A stretch of DNA of 64,000 nucleotides from Malaciobacter marinus (GTDB lineage: Bacteria > Campylobacterota > Campylobacteria > Campylobacterales > Arcobacteraceae). The notes beneath the pieces are model-generated. The model ran no database searches, was not told where the DNA came from, and saw only the letters and a list, made by a program, of their open reading frames with translations. The position numbers and the translations under genes were made by a program. Position 1 is the first letter of the stretch. Each line of letters starts with the position of its first letter. This document shows positions 45,824 through 54,628 of this stretch, piece by piece. Location of the stretch: assembly GCF_003544855.1 (NCBI RefSeq), contig NZ_CP032101.1, forward strand, positions 1,798,001 to 1,862,000. Reading direction: 5' to 3'.

Positions 45824-47188
45824 ATGAAACTTAAAAATGTTATAAAAAGAACGAATAGTTCTATTTTATATCTACTGTTTTTCACTATATTTATGGGGGA
45901 ACTTATGAGTAGTAATAGCTTACCAAAATATTATACAAAAAGCCTAGAAAATGGACTACAAATTGTAGCTATTCCTATGGACAATGGCTCAAATGTTGTA
46001 TCAACTGATATTTTCTATAAAGTTGGAAGCAAAGATGAGAAAATGGGCAAAAGTGGAATTGCTCATATGCTAGAACATTTAAATTTCAAATCAACAAAAA
46101 ACCTAAAGTCTGGTGAGTTTGATGAGATTGTAAAAGGTTTTGGAGGGGTAAACAATGCTAGTACAAGTTTTGATTACACTCATTATTATATAAAATCAAG
46201 TTCAAAAAATATGGCTAAATCTCTTGAACTGTTTGCTGAACTTATGGAGAATCTTACTTTAAAAGATGAAGAATTTCAACCAGAAAGAGATGTTGTAGCA
46301 GAAGAAAGAAGATGGAGAACAGACAATAACCCTATGGGATATATGCAGTTTAGGCTTTTTAATAATGCTTATATATACCATCCATATCATTGGACTCCAA
46401 TTGGATTTATGAATGATATTAAAAATTGGGATATAAAAGATATTAAAAACTTCCATAGTACATTTTATCAACCAAAAAATGCAATAGTTGTAGTTGCTGG
46501 AGATATTAATAAAGATGAAGTTTTTGAACAAACAAAAAAATATTTTAACAATATTAAAAATGATAAAGAAATAGTAAGACAATCATATACAGTTGAGCCA
46601 AAACAAGATGGTGCAAAAAGATTAATTGTAAAAAAAGATAGTCAAGTTGAAATGCTTGCTATGGCTTATCATATTCCAAGCTTTGAACATAAAGATCAAG
46701 TTGCACTTAGTGCCTTAAGTGAATTACTAAGTTCAGGTAAAAGTTCAATTTTACATAAAGTTTTAGTGAATGAAAAGAAATTAGTTAATTCTATATATGC
46801 ATATAATATTGAACTTAAAGACCCTGGATTATTTTTATTCTTTGCTGTTTGTAATCAAGATGTTAAAACAAAGACTGTAGAAAAAGAGATATTAAAAATA
46901 ATAAAAGATATTAAAAAAGGAAATATTTCTAAAAAAGATATTGAAAAAATAAAAATCAATACAAAAGCAGATTTTATTTTCTCACTTGAAAACTCAAGTT
47001 CAGTTGCTTCTCTTTTAGGAAGTTACTTTGTAAGAGATAATATAAAACCACTTTTTGAATATGAAGAAGATATAGAAAAACTGAAAAAAAGTGATATTAT
47101 TGAAGTTGCTAAAAAATATCTTATAAAAGATAACTCTACAACAGTGATTTTAAAAAAGGGAGAGAAAGATGAAAAAAAAGAGCTTTAA
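45824..47188 (+). CDS. M16-family zinc peptidase
   Basis: This pitrilysin/insulinase-type peptidase has the inverted zinc motif HMLEH (in GIAHMLEHLNFKS, about 82) and a downstream Glu in ERDVVAEERRW. The frame is open from a GTG at 45815, but that GTG lies in the AAAGGTG that serves as ribosome-binding site for the ATG at 45824, which I choose (454 residues). An N-terminal hydrophobic segment (about 15-30) suggests export or anchoring. Gene order with pyrD and dapA is conserved in the phylum. Confidence 0.88.
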   Translation: MKLKNVIKRTNSSILYLLFFTIFMGELMSSNSLPKYYTKSLENGLQIVAIPMDNGSNVVSTDIFYKVGSKDEKMGKSGIAHMLEHLNFKSTKNLKSGEFDEIVKGFGGVNNASTSFDYTHYYIKSSSKNMAKSLELFAELMENLTLKDEEFQPERDVVAEERRWRTDNNPMGYMQFRLFNNAYIYHPYHWTPIGFMNDIKNWDIKDIKNFHSTFYQPKNAIVVVAGDINKDEVFEQTKKYFNNIKNDKEIVRQSYTVEPKQDGAKRLIVKKDSQVEMLAMAYHIPSFEHKDQVALSALSELLSSGKSSILHKVLVNEKKLVNSIYAYNIELKDPGLFLFFAVCNQDVKTKTVEKEILKIIKDIKKGNISKKDIEKIKINTKADFIFSLENSSSVASLLGSYFVRDNIKPLFEYEEDIEKLKKSDIIEVAKKYLIKDNSTTVILKKGEKDEKKEL

Positions 47189-47225
47189 GATTACAACTAA
47201 AAATAGAAAAAAAGCAAATATATAA
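47169..47225 (+). CDS. Possible 18-residue basic peptide between the M16 gene and dapA
   Basis: An ATG at 47169, overlapping the end of the peptidase gene and following a GGGAGAG stretch, opens MKKKSFKITTKNRKKANI. Its TAA lies beside the dapA ribosome-binding site. It is very basic. No homologue is known to me; it may be a coupling frame or chance. Confidence 0.3.
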   Translation: MKKKSFKITTKNRKKANI

Positions 47226-47236
47226 AGGATCGTTCA

Positions 47237-48124
47237 ATGGAAAATATTATTGGTGCGATGACCGCACTTATAACACCATTTAAAAATGGAAAAGTAGATA
47301 CAGCAAAATATGAAGAACTTATCAAAAGACAAATAGCTCAAGGTATAGATGTAGTTGTTCCAGTTGGAACAACAGGAGAGAGTGCAACTTTATCACATGA
47401 AGAGCATAGATTATGTATTGAAATAGCAGTTGCTGCATGTAAAAATACAGATGTAAAAGTAATAGCAGGTGCTGGTTCAAATGCAACACATGAAGCAGTA
47501 GGTATTGCACAACATGCTCAAAAAGTTGGAGCTGATGGACTTTTATCTGTTGCGCCATATTATAATAAACCAAGTCAAGAAGGTTTATATCAACACTACA
47601 AAACTATTGCAAGTTCAGTAGAAATACCATTTATGATTTATAATGTACCAGGTAGAACAGGTGTTGATATAGAAGCTGATACAGCTATTAGATTATTTGA
47701 TGATGTATCAAATATCTATGCTATAAAAGAAGCTACTGGATCACTTGAAAGAGCTATTGAATTAAGTTCAAAAAGACCAGATTTTTGTGTAATCTCAGGT
47801 GAAGACTCAATTGATTATGCAATGCTTGCAAATGGAGGTAAAGGTATTATCTCTGTTACAGCAAATCTTTTACCAAACTATAAAAGTAAATTAGTTGATA
47901 GTGTATTTAATAAAGATTTTGACACTGCAAAAAAAATAAATGATGATTTATACTCTATAAATAAAGCACTTTTTGTTGAAAGTAATCCTATTCCAATAAA
48001 AGCTGCTATGTATCTTGCTGGGCTGATTGATACATTAGAGTATAGATTACCATTAACTCCTCCAAGTAGAGAGACAATGAATAAATTAGAAGATGTATTA
48101 AAAGGTTATGAGGTAATTAAATAA
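47237..48124 (+). CDS. dapA: 4-hydroxy-tetrahydrodipicolinate synthase
   Basis: DapA, 295 residues, condenses pyruvate with aspartate semialdehyde for lysine and diaminopimelate synthesis. It has GTTGESATLSHEEH (about 43-56), the catalytic Tyr in MIYNVPGRTGV (about 131), and the Schiff-base Lys in YAIKEATGSLE (about 161). The length is standard. AAAGGA at 47224-47229 is its ribosome-binding site. The last codon overlaps the next ATG. Confidence 0.96.
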   Translation: MENIIGAMTALITPFKNGKVDTAKYEELIKRQIAQGIDVVVPVGTTGESATLSHEEHRLCIEIAVAACKNTDVKVIAGAGSNATHEAVGIAQHAQKVGADGLLSVAPYYNKPSQEGLYQHYKTIASSVEIPFMIYNVPGRTGVDIEADTAIRLFDDVSNIYAIKEATGSLERAIELSSKRPDFCVISGEDSIDYAMLANGGKGIISVTANLLPNYKSKLVDSVFNKDFDTAKKINDDLYSINKALFVESNPIPIKAAMYLAGLIDTLEYRLPLTPPSRETMNKLEDVLKGYEVIK

Positions 48125-48903
48125 TGAAAGAAAACAAAAAAGGTAAAACTCTAGTAATTTCTGGAGGAACAAAAGGTATAGGGAAAGCATGCGTTTATAG
48201 ATTTGCACAAGAGGGAGCAAATGTAGCTTTTACTTATAATTCAAATGCTCAAGTAGCACAAGAAATAGCTGATGATGTAGAATCAAAATTTGGGGTAAAG
48301 TGTAGATGTTACCCTTTTAATATACTTGAGCCTGAAAAATATAAAGAACTATTTTTAGAAATTGACAAAGATTTTGATAGAATTGATTTTTTTATTTCAA
48401 ATGCTATGATTTATGGAAGAGCAGTTGTTGGTGGATATGGTAGATTTATGAAACTTAAACCAAGAGGACTAAATAATATCTACACTGCAACTGTTAATGC
48501 CTTTGTTTGTGGAGCACAACAAGCTGCAAAAAGAATGGAAAAAACAGGTGGTGGTTCAATTGTTAGTTTAAGTAGTACTGGAAACTTAGTATATATTGAA
48601 AACTATGCTGGACATGGAACAAATAAAGCAGCAGTAGAAGCAATGGTTAAATATGCAGCAACAGAACTAGGAGATATGGGAATTCGAGTAAATGCTGTAA
48701 GTGGTGGTCCAATTGATACAGATGCACTTAAAGCATTTACAAACTATGAAGAAGTTAGAGAAAAAACAGCAGAATTATCTCCACTAAATAGAATGGGACA
48801 ACCAACTGACTTAGCAAGTGCTTGTTACTTCTTATGTACAAAAGAAGCATCATGGGTAACAGGACATACGTTAATTGTAGATGGTGGGACTACATTTAAA
48901 TAG
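48124..48903 (+). CDS. fabL: FabL-type enoyl-ACP reductase (SDR)
   Basis: This 259-residue SDR has the NADPH motif SGGTKGIGKA (13-22). Its catalytic block is YAGHGTNK, a Tyr-x6-Lys spacing that marks enoyl-ACP reductases rather than the Tyr-x3-Lys of ketoreductases. VDGGTTFK at the C terminus is also family-like. It would complete fatty-acid elongation. The gene lies between dapA and pgsA, as in related genomes where it is often annotated only as a short-chain dehydrogenase. Assignment to FabL rather than FabI is by overall resemblance. Confidence 0.78.
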   Translation: MKENKKGKTLVISGGTKGIGKACVYRFAQEGANVAFTYNSNAQVAQEIADDVESKFGVKCRCYPFNILEPEKYKELFLEIDKDFDRIDFFISNAMIYGRAVVGGYGRFMKLKPRGLNNIYTATVNAFVCGAQQAAKRMEKTGGGSIVSLSSTGNLVYIENYAGHGTNKAAVEAMVKYAATELGDMGIRVNAVSGGPIDTDALKAFTNYEEVREKTAELSPLNRMGQPTDLASACYFLCTKEASWVTGHTLIVDGGTTFK

Positions 48904-48906
48904 TTT

Positions 48907-49440
48907 ATGTTTAATTTACCAAATATATTAGCACTTTTTAGAATAGCATTAGCCCCACTAATGCTATGGTTTTTAGTAGATAGAGAAAATATAATTTTCT
49001 CTTCTTGGCATCCAACATGGTTAGACTATTTTGCTGGTTTAATTTTTGTTATTGCTTCTGTTACAGATTTTTTTGATGGATATATAGCAAGAAGCTGGAA
49101 TCAAATGACTAAACTTGGAGCTATTCTTGATCCACTTGCAGATAAGATGCTTATTCTTGCAGGTTTTCTAGGACTTATGGTAATAGATAGAGCCTCTGCA
49201 TGGGCAGTTTTTTTAATACTTTCAAGAGAATTTTTCATTACAGGACTTAGAGTTGTAGCAGCTGATGAGGGAAGAAATGTAGCTTCGACGATGATAGGTA
49301 AAATAAAAACAGTTGTTCAAATGATTGCAATTGGATTTTTACTTATGAATTGGCCATATGCAACACAGCTTTTATGGTTGGCTGTTATACTAACTTTATA
49401 TTCTGGATATGAATATTTAAGAGATTATTATAAAGATTAA
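48907..49440 (+). CDS. pgsA: CDP-diacylglycerol-glycerol-3-phosphate 3-phosphatidyltransferase
   Basis: PgsA, 177 residues, makes phosphatidylglycerol phosphate in the inner membrane. The CDP-alcohol phosphotransferase motif is complete: DFFDGYIARSW, then GAILDPLADKM (about 58-85), with all the metal-binding Asp residues. About five helices are visible. It is tightly packed between the fabL-like gene and rseP. Confidence 0.94.
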   Translation: MFNLPNILALFRIALAPLMLWFLVDRENIIFSSWHPTWLDYFAGLIFVIASVTDFFDGYIARSWNQMTKLGAILDPLADKMLILAGFLGLMVIDRASAWAVFLILSREFFITGLRVVAADEGRNVASTMIGKIKTVVQMIAIGFLLMNWPYATQLLWLAVILTLYSGYEYLRDYYKD

Positions 49441-49452
49441 TTGGAGATTATA

Positions 49453-50511
49453 TTGGGTACTATTACTTTTTTAATTGTTCTATCAATTCTTGTATTTATA
49501 CATGAATTAGGACATTTTTTAGCAGCAAGATATTTTGGAGTGACAGTTCATGTATTTTCTATTGGATTTGGGAAAAAACTTTATTCAAAACAATGGATGG
49601 GAACTGAATGGCAGTTTGCATTAGTGCCACTTGGTGGTTATGTAAAGATGAAAGGTCAAGATGATACAAAACCAGGTCTTGTAGAAAATGGAAATGATTC
49701 ATATAATAACAAAAAACCTTGGCAAAGAATTATTATTCTTTTTGCTGGACCTTTAGCAAACTTTTTATTAGCGGCAGTATTATACTTTTCAATAGCAATC
49801 TTAGGAGCAAACTCTTTATCTCCAACAATTGGAAAAATCATTAAAGATTCTCCTGCTCAAAGAGCTGGACTTCAAACTGAAGATAAAATAGTTAGAATAA
49901 ATGATACTGATATAAAAACTTGGAAACAAATTGGTGAAACAATAACACAAACAAAAACAGCCTTGAAGTTTTATGTTCAAAGAAATAATGAGCTTAGAAC
50001 TTTTGTAATAAATCCTGAAATAAATGATTCAGAAAATATTTTTAGAGAAAAAATCAAAAAAAGAATGATTGGAATTGCTCCAGCACCTAAACTTGTAACT
50101 ATTTATCACTCACCTATTGAAGCTATTTCATATGCATATGATAAAACAATCGAATCATCGACAATGATTTTTAAAGGTGTTCAAAAATTAATTCAAGGAA
50201 TAATCCCAAGTAGTGAAATTGGTGGAGTTATAACTATTGGTAAAGTAATATCAGATGCTAGTGAATCAAGTTTTATTGCGCTTTTAGCAATAAGTGCATT
50301 GATTTCAGTTAATCTTGGTGTATTAAATCTTCTTCCAATTCCTGCACTTGATGGTGGGCATATAATGTTTAATTTATATGAAATAATTACAAGAAGAAAG
50401 CCAAGTGATAAAGTATTTATGTACTTAACACTTTTAGGATGGTTTATATTAGGCTCACTGATGTTATTAGGTATATATAACGACATAAATAGAATATTTT
50501 TAAAAGGTTAA
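49453..50511 (+). CDS. rseP: RseP-type site-2 intramembrane metalloprotease
   Basis: This membrane zinc protease cleaves regulated membrane proteins, in other bacteria anti-sigma factors. It has HELGH near the start of the first helix, a PDZ domain (about 110-185, with SPAQRAGLQTEDKIVRIND), and the conserved NLLPIPALDGGH in the last third. The frame is open from a TTG at 49441 directly after pgsA, but GGAG at 49443-49446 suits the TTG at 49453 (352 residues). No anti-sigma gene is adjacent. Confidence 0.9.
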   Translation: MGTITFLIVLSILVFIHELGHFLAARYFGVTVHVFSIGFGKKLYSKQWMGTEWQFALVPLGGYVKMKGQDDTKPGLVENGNDSYNNKKPWQRIIILFAGPLANFLLAAVLYFSIAILGANSLSPTIGKIIKDSPAQRAGLQTEDKIVRINDTDIKTWKQIGETITQTKTALKFYVQRNNELRTFVINPEINDSENIFREKIKKRMIGIAPAPKLVTIYHSPIEAISYAYDKTIESSTMIFKGVQKLIQGIIPSSEIGGVITIGKVISDASESSFIALLAISALISVNLGVLNLLPIPALDGGHIMFNLYEIITRRKPSDKVFMYLTLLGWFILGSLMLLGIYNDINRIFLKG

Positions 50512-50515
50512 TATT

Positions 50516-51193
50516 ATGCAAATACAAAAAGCAATTGATAACTTAGATAAGCTAATTGCAGATGTTGAAGATGCAAGACTTCAACTTTCTGAACACCATA
50601 TTGTTAAGATAGTTGGAATTAGTAAATATAATTCAAGCGAAGATGTTTCTAGTTTATATAAAGCTGGGCAAAGAGCTTTTGGAGAAAATAAAGTACAAGA
50701 TCTAAAACAAAAAATGATTGATTTAGAAGATTTTCCTCTTGAATGGCACTTTGTAGGAAGATTACAAAAAAATAAAATCAATAATCTTATTGATTTAAAG
50801 CCAACACTTATGCAAAGTCTAGATTCAATTGAATTAGCAGAAGAATTAAACAAAAAACTTGAAGCAAAAGATAAAAAGATGAACTGCTTACTTCAAATAA
50901 ACTCTGCTAAAGAAGATAGTAAAGCAGGTGTTATGCCAGAAGATGCAATAGAAATTTACAAGCAAATTATACAAACTTGTTCAAATATCACACTAAAAGG
51001 TGTTATGAGTATTGGAGCACATGTACAAGATGAAGAAATTATTGAAAAAAGTTTTAATACAACAAAAATTATTTTTGATGAATTAAAACCACTTGGAGCA
51101 AAATATTGTTCAATGGGTATGAGCAATGATTTTAAACTTGCAATAAAGTGTGGCTCAAATATGATAAGAGTTGGTTCAAGCCTTTTTAAATAA
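50516..51193 (+). CDS. yggS: YggS/YBL036C-family pyridoxal-phosphate homeostasis protein
   Basis: This 225-residue PLP-binding TIM barrel has no known catalytic reaction and maintains the vitamin B6 pool. The PLP Lys is in VGISKYNSSED (about 36). EWHFVGRLQKNKIN (about 79) and SMGMSNDFKLAIKCGSNMIR (about 201) are family blocks. It is the last gene of the run from murJ and ends at a strong terminator. Confidence 0.92.
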   Translation: MQIQKAIDNLDKLIADVEDARLQLSEHHIVKIVGISKYNSSEDVSSLYKAGQRAFGENKVQDLKQKMIDLEDFPLEWHFVGRLQKNKINNLIDLKPTLMQSLDSIELAEELNKKLEAKDKKMNCLLQINSAKEDSKAGVMPEDAIEIYKQIIQTCSNITLKGVMSIGAHVQDEEIIEKSFNTTKIIFDELKPLGAKYCSMGMSNDFKLAIKCGSNMIRVGSSLFK

Positions 51194-51221
51194 GAGAAAT
51201 TTTTTCTCTTATATTTTTTTA
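51191..51221 (+). terminator. Intrinsic terminator after yggS
   Basis: TAAGAGAAA (51191-51199) pairs with TTTCTCTTA (51203-51211), and ATATTTTTTT follows. The stop codon is in the left arm. Confidence 0.75.
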
Positions 51222-51320
51222 TTATTTTGTGCTAAAAATACATAAGAGTTAACTTTTATTATGAATAGTTTATGTTTTATAGATTAAAATCTACTTATAA
51301 AAATAAATTAAGGAGATTTT

Positions 51321-52013
51321 ATGAAAAAGTTCACGTTAGCTTTAGTTCTTGCAACATCTACAATGTTTGCTCACCAAATTACTGCAAAAAAAGCTGAGAA
51401 CAACACTTACCAAGCTCAATTTTGGGCACATGGGAAATATCAAAAATTTGAAGCAAAGCAACTAAAAGGTGCAACTGCTTATGATTTAAACAATAATATT
51501 ATTAAAACAGGAATTGATTACTCAAAAGGTACTACACTTTTAACTGCTAAAAAACCTGCAATGATTAGTTTAACTTTTGATGCTGGTTATTGGGTTGAGG
51601 GAGATAATGGCTATGAAGCTATAAAAAACCCATCAAAATATAAAGGTATTGTTTATAATAGTTTAAAAAGTATTAAATACGGAAAAAGATATTTTCAATG
51701 GAGTGATAGTTTCTTAAATCCAATTGGAATGAAACTTGAAGTAATTCCTTTAATTAATCCACTAAATATCAAAGTAGGAGAAAAACTTCCAGTATTAGTA
51801 TTAAAAGATGGAAAAGCTTTTGAAAATGCATCATTTGAAACTTCTGATTATGGTGATTTAAATGTTAAAACAAATAAGTATGGAATTGCTAATATCCCAG
51901 TAAAAAACAAAGGTTTACAAATTATTGCAGCTGTTTTTGTAGGTGATGAAGTAAGTGATATAAATGTAAATAGTATTACTATTCAAAGTAGTATTTCGTT
52001 TGAAGTAAAATAG
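51321..52013 (+). CDS. DUF4198 periplasmic protein, possible metal-uptake accessory
   Basis: This 230-residue exported protein has a signal peptide (about 1-17, MFA followed by His). The body resembles DUF4198, with AQFWAHGKYQKFEAKQLKG early and a carboxypeptidase-regulatory-like beta domain at the end (KAFENASFETSDYGDLNV and NKYGIANIPV). DUF4198 proteins are often encoded with nickel/cobalt ECF transporters. None is adjacent. AAGGAG precedes the ATG. It is cotranscribed with the next gene. Confidence 0.7.
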   Translation: MKKFTLALVLATSTMFAHQITAKKAENNTYQAQFWAHGKYQKFEAKQLKGATAYDLNNNIIKTGIDYSKGTTLLTAKKPAMISLTFDAGYWVEGDNGYEAIKNPSKYKGIVYNSLKSIKYGKRYFQWSDSFLNPIGMKLEVIPLINPLNIKVGEKLPVLVLKDGKAFENASFETSDYGDLNVKTNKYGIANIPVKNKGLQIIAAVFVGDEVSDINVNSITIQSSISFEVK

Positions 52014-52014
52014 T

Positions 52015-52455
52015 ATGATTATAAGAGCTATAATTACAGCATTATTATTAAACCTAAGTGCATTTGCACATGGTGTATTTTATGAACTAGTTGATGGGGC
52101 AATTGGAGTTAGAGTAACTGCACCTAATAATATAGCAATTAGTGATGCAGATATTACTATTTATGCACCAGAAGCTTCACTTCCATTTACAAAAGGTAAA
52201 ACAGATGTAAATGGAAACTTTGCATTTATGCCTGATAGCCATGGTCAATGGAGAGTAGTTATAAATGTAGGAAGTGATCATGGAGCACATATTAAAGATT
52301 TTAAAATCACTATAGATGAGAACCAAAAAGTTAAAGAGTTTGAAAAAACACCTTATGAAAGATACATGAAAATTTTAAGTGTATTAGGTCTTTTACTTGG
52401 ATTATTTGGAATAATTGTTTTACTTAAAAATAGAAAAAAAGATACAACTAAATAG
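52015..52455 (+). CDS. Membrane-anchored beta-domain protein, NikL/CbiL-like
   Basis: This 146-residue protein has a signal peptide (about 1-18), a carboxypeptidase-regulatory-like domain (VRVTAPNNIAISDADITIY and DVNGNFAFMPDSHGQWRVVI), and a C-terminal membrane helix (about 118-138) ending in basic residues. The layout is that of small accessory proteins of nickel/cobalt uptake. It follows the DUF4198 gene after one base. Its stop codon lies in the loop of the hairpin at 52438-52465, just before the accessory island. Confidence 0.65.
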   Translation: MIIRAIITALLLNLSAFAHGVFYELVDGAIGVRVTAPNNIAISDADITIYAPEASLPFTKGKTDVNGNFAFMPDSHGQWRVVINVGSDHGAHIKDFKITIDENQKVKEFEKTPYERYMKILSVLGLLLGLFGIIVLLKNRKKDTTK

Positions 52456-52465
52456 TTGTATCTTT
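52438..52465. terminator. Terminator hairpin at the left edge of the island
   Basis: The arms 52438-52450 and 52453-52465 pair perfectly over 13 bases around AA. The A-run before it becomes a T-run on the minus strand. Rejoined to 60142 and onward it would lie directly after the stop of the aspartoacylase-like gene, so it was probably a shared terminator before the insertion. Confidence 0.6.
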
Positions 52466-52466
52466 A
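52459..52466. repeat. Target-site duplication, left copy
   Basis: TATCTTTA lies immediately outside the left terminal repeat and recurs at 60142-60149. Eight bases is a normal duplication size for IS256-family transposition. Confidence 0.65.
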
Positions 52467-52490
52467 GAGACTGTTCAGAATTTTGTGTCA
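52467..52490. repeat. Terminal inverted repeat, left end of island
   Basis: These 24 bases match the reverse complement of 60118-60141 at 19 of 24 positions without gaps. The inner 12 bases, AATTTTGTGTCA, are identical. Confidence 0.65.
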
Positions 52491-52611
52491 AAGTTTGATA
52501 ATCTTAAAATTTAGCATGTTAAACTTACTTAGTCAAATTGTTCCAAATATTACAGGTTTTGGAATTTGTTTTTATAACTTGTTTGATACCCTATTTAGTG
52601 TTGACAGAAAA

Positions 52612-54207
52612 CTAATCCTCTTCTTTTCTAAATGGTTCTAAAATGTCTAACTCTTTTTTATAATATTCACTCTGCACTTCAAATAATCCTAAAAGGGTAT
52701 GAGAAAGATTATCTTGTGAATAGCTGTTTTTGCTATTGGCTTTGAGTTCATCAACTTTTAATTCACCCTTGACTTTATCTCCAAACCATAAAACTGATGG
52801 CACGTGTGTTTGCTCAATAGGAGCTAATAAGTCAGGCATTCCATGTAAATAAATTCCATGCTCTCCTAATGATTCCCCATGATCACTCATATAGACCATT
52901 GCTGTTTCAAAATCATTATTCCGTTTTAGAAGGTCAATGACTTTTTTCAAAAAGTAATCGGTATATAAAATCGCATTATCATAGGCATTATCAATCTCTT
53001 CTTTACTACACTCTTCAAGTTGATTGGTTGTACATACAGGGGTAAATTTCTCAAATCGTTTTGGATATCGCTTATAATAAGCTGGCCCATGATTTCCCAT
53101 TTGATGTAAAACAATCATGATATCACCTTTGGGATGAGTATTGATATACTCTTGTAATCCAGATAACATTCCTTCATCTCTACACTCTATATCACAAATA
53201 GGGTTTGTGTCAGAGCTTTGGAAATCTTCATAATCAACTCGTAGGGCAACACCCTTTGAATCAGAATTATTATCTCTCCATAAGACATTGACACCAGATC
53301 GTTTTAAAATGTCCAAAACATTATCTGTATTTCTAACTGCTGTTGAATCGTAGTCTTTCTTTTGTGTCAGGGAGAACATACAAGGTACGGATTTAGCAGT
53401 GGCAGTACCACATGAACTGACTTGTGGAAAATTGATAATATCTTCTTGCTCCAGTAAAGGGTTGGTTTGCTTTGCATATCCATTAAGTGAGAATCTATCT
53501 GCTCGTGCAGTCTCTCCTACAACCATGACAATCAATTCTCTCTCAGGAATTGGTTCATCAATTTTAGCATCCATGGCGACATGTTGAAACTCAACACTTT
53601 TATGAAAATACTTCTCTTTGATAAATTTTTTTACGCTATAGATTTGAAAAGTTGGCGTGGCATAATATCGTATTTGTTTGTGTTCTCTAAAGAACGTTGC
53701 ATAGTAATCCCCTTGAGATACAATGGTAATAACAATCACCAATAAACTTAAAATAAATGATTGTGCTTTTCTTTTGAGTTCCATTTTTAAACTACCAAAT
53801 TGCAGTGGTGTAAAATAGATAAAAATAGATGGGAGAACAAATAAGAATAGAATATATAGCACCATGTTTAAACTGAATAAATCAAGAGATTCTTTCATAC
53901 TTGTTTCAACTGCGTTTTCAATCATACTATGGTCAATAACTACATCATACGTTGTCATAAAGTAATTACTAAAAGCAGCTGTAAGCAACATCAAAATCAA
54001 TAGAGGTTTCGTTGTATATTTTGAAGAGAACAGTAGAAATACTAAGTTCATAAACAAAATGGAGTTTATAATGACTGTTATATCAAATATAATGTTATCT
54101 GAGAATGGATAGATTTCAAATAAGTGTTTAAAAAACGCATTATTACTAAATAGTCCAATCCAAAGTGCAACCAAAAATATAAGTAGGGTTTGTTGTCGTA
54201 TTTTCAA
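52612..54207 (-). CDS. eptA: Lipid A phosphoethanolamine transferase, EptA/MCR family
   Basis: This inner-membrane enzyme transfers phosphoethanolamine from phosphatidylethanolamine to lipid A, reducing polymyxin binding. It has five N-terminal helices (to about 185) and a periplasmic sulfatase fold. The metal site includes VVGETARADRFSLNGY and SDHGESLGEHG. The catalytic Thr is in SCGTATAKSVPC, and HQMGNHGPAYYKRYP binds substrate. The frame opens with GTG at 54270 inside dgkA. AAGGA eight bases before TTG at 54207 makes that start more likely (531 residues). One row I counted (53221-53280) is 22/60 G+C, above its neighbours. Confidence 0.92.
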   Translation of the reverse strand: MKIRQQTLLIFLVALWIGLFSNNAFFKHLFEIYPFSDNIIFDITVIINSILFMNLVFLLFSSKYTTKPLLILMLLTAAFSNYFMTTYDVVIDHSMIENAVETSMKESLDLFSLNMVLYILFLFVLPSIFIYFTPLQFGSLKMELKRKAQSFILSLLVIVITIVSQGDYYATFFREHKQIRYYATPTFQIYSVKKFIKEKYFHKSVEFQHVAMDAKIDEPIPERELIVMVVGETARADRFSLNGYAKQTNPLLEQEDIINFPQVSSCGTATAKSVPCMFSLTQKKDYDSTAVRNTDNVLDILKRSGVNVLWRDNNSDSKGVALRVDYEDFQSSDTNPICDIECRDEGMLSGLQEYINTHPKGDIMIVLHQMGNHGPAYYKRYPKRFEKFTPVCTTNQLEECSKEEIDNAYDNAILYTDYFLKKVIDLLKRNNDFETAMVYMSDHGESLGEHGIYLHGMPDLLAPIEQTHVPSVLWFGDKVKGELKVDELKANSKNSYSQDNLSHTLLGLFEVQSEYYKKELDILEPFRKEED

Positions 54208-54236
54208 AATATGATTCCTTATAAAGTAACAGTAAA

Positions 54237-54599
54237 TTATAAATAAAGATCTAATATTATAGATCCCCACGAAAAAATAAAGACTATAATACTAATAAAT
54301 ACAATAGCACTTCCAACATCTTTTGCTCTTCCTGCCATATGATGGTGTTCTAATGTAACTAAGTCAACAACTCTTTCTATGGCACTATTTGTTGCTTCTG
54401 CAAGTAACATCCCAAATAAGGTAATAAACATAATTAGTTTATATATTAAAGTAGTATCAATTATTATTATATATGGAAATAAAATTAATGTAATAATTAG
54501 TTCAATTTTAAAAGATGTTTCAGTTTTTACTAAATCTAATAAACCTTTTATTGCATACATAGTATTTTTTAGAAAATTATATTTTGGTTGATTTCTCAA
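54237..54599 (-). CDS. dgkA: Diacylglycerol kinase
   Basis: This 120-residue trimeric-type DgkA phosphorylates diacylglycerol to phosphatidic acid. The signature EATNSAIERVVDLVTLEHHH and then AGRAKDVGSA (about 68-97) is complete, with three helices. It sits just before eptA. EptA releases diacylglycerol when it takes phosphoethanolamine from phosphatidylethanolamine, so the pair makes a transfer-and-recycle module. The same pairing is known beside mcr-3 in Aeromonas-type contexts. Confidence 0.93.
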   Translation of the reverse strand: MRNQPKYNFLKNTMYAIKGLLDLVKTETSFKIELIITLILFPYIIIIDTTLIYKLIMFITLFGMLLAEATNSAIERVVDLVTLEHHHMAGRAKDVGSAIVFISIIVFIFSWGSIILDLYL

Positions 54600-54628
54600 G
54601 TTTTTTCCTTAATGAAAATATATTTATT

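Noticed and set aside
54208-54270. GTG start of eptA inside dgkA
   Set aside because: There is no ribosome-binding site, and the extra residues have no counterpart I recognise in the family. The TTG at 54207 is better placed.
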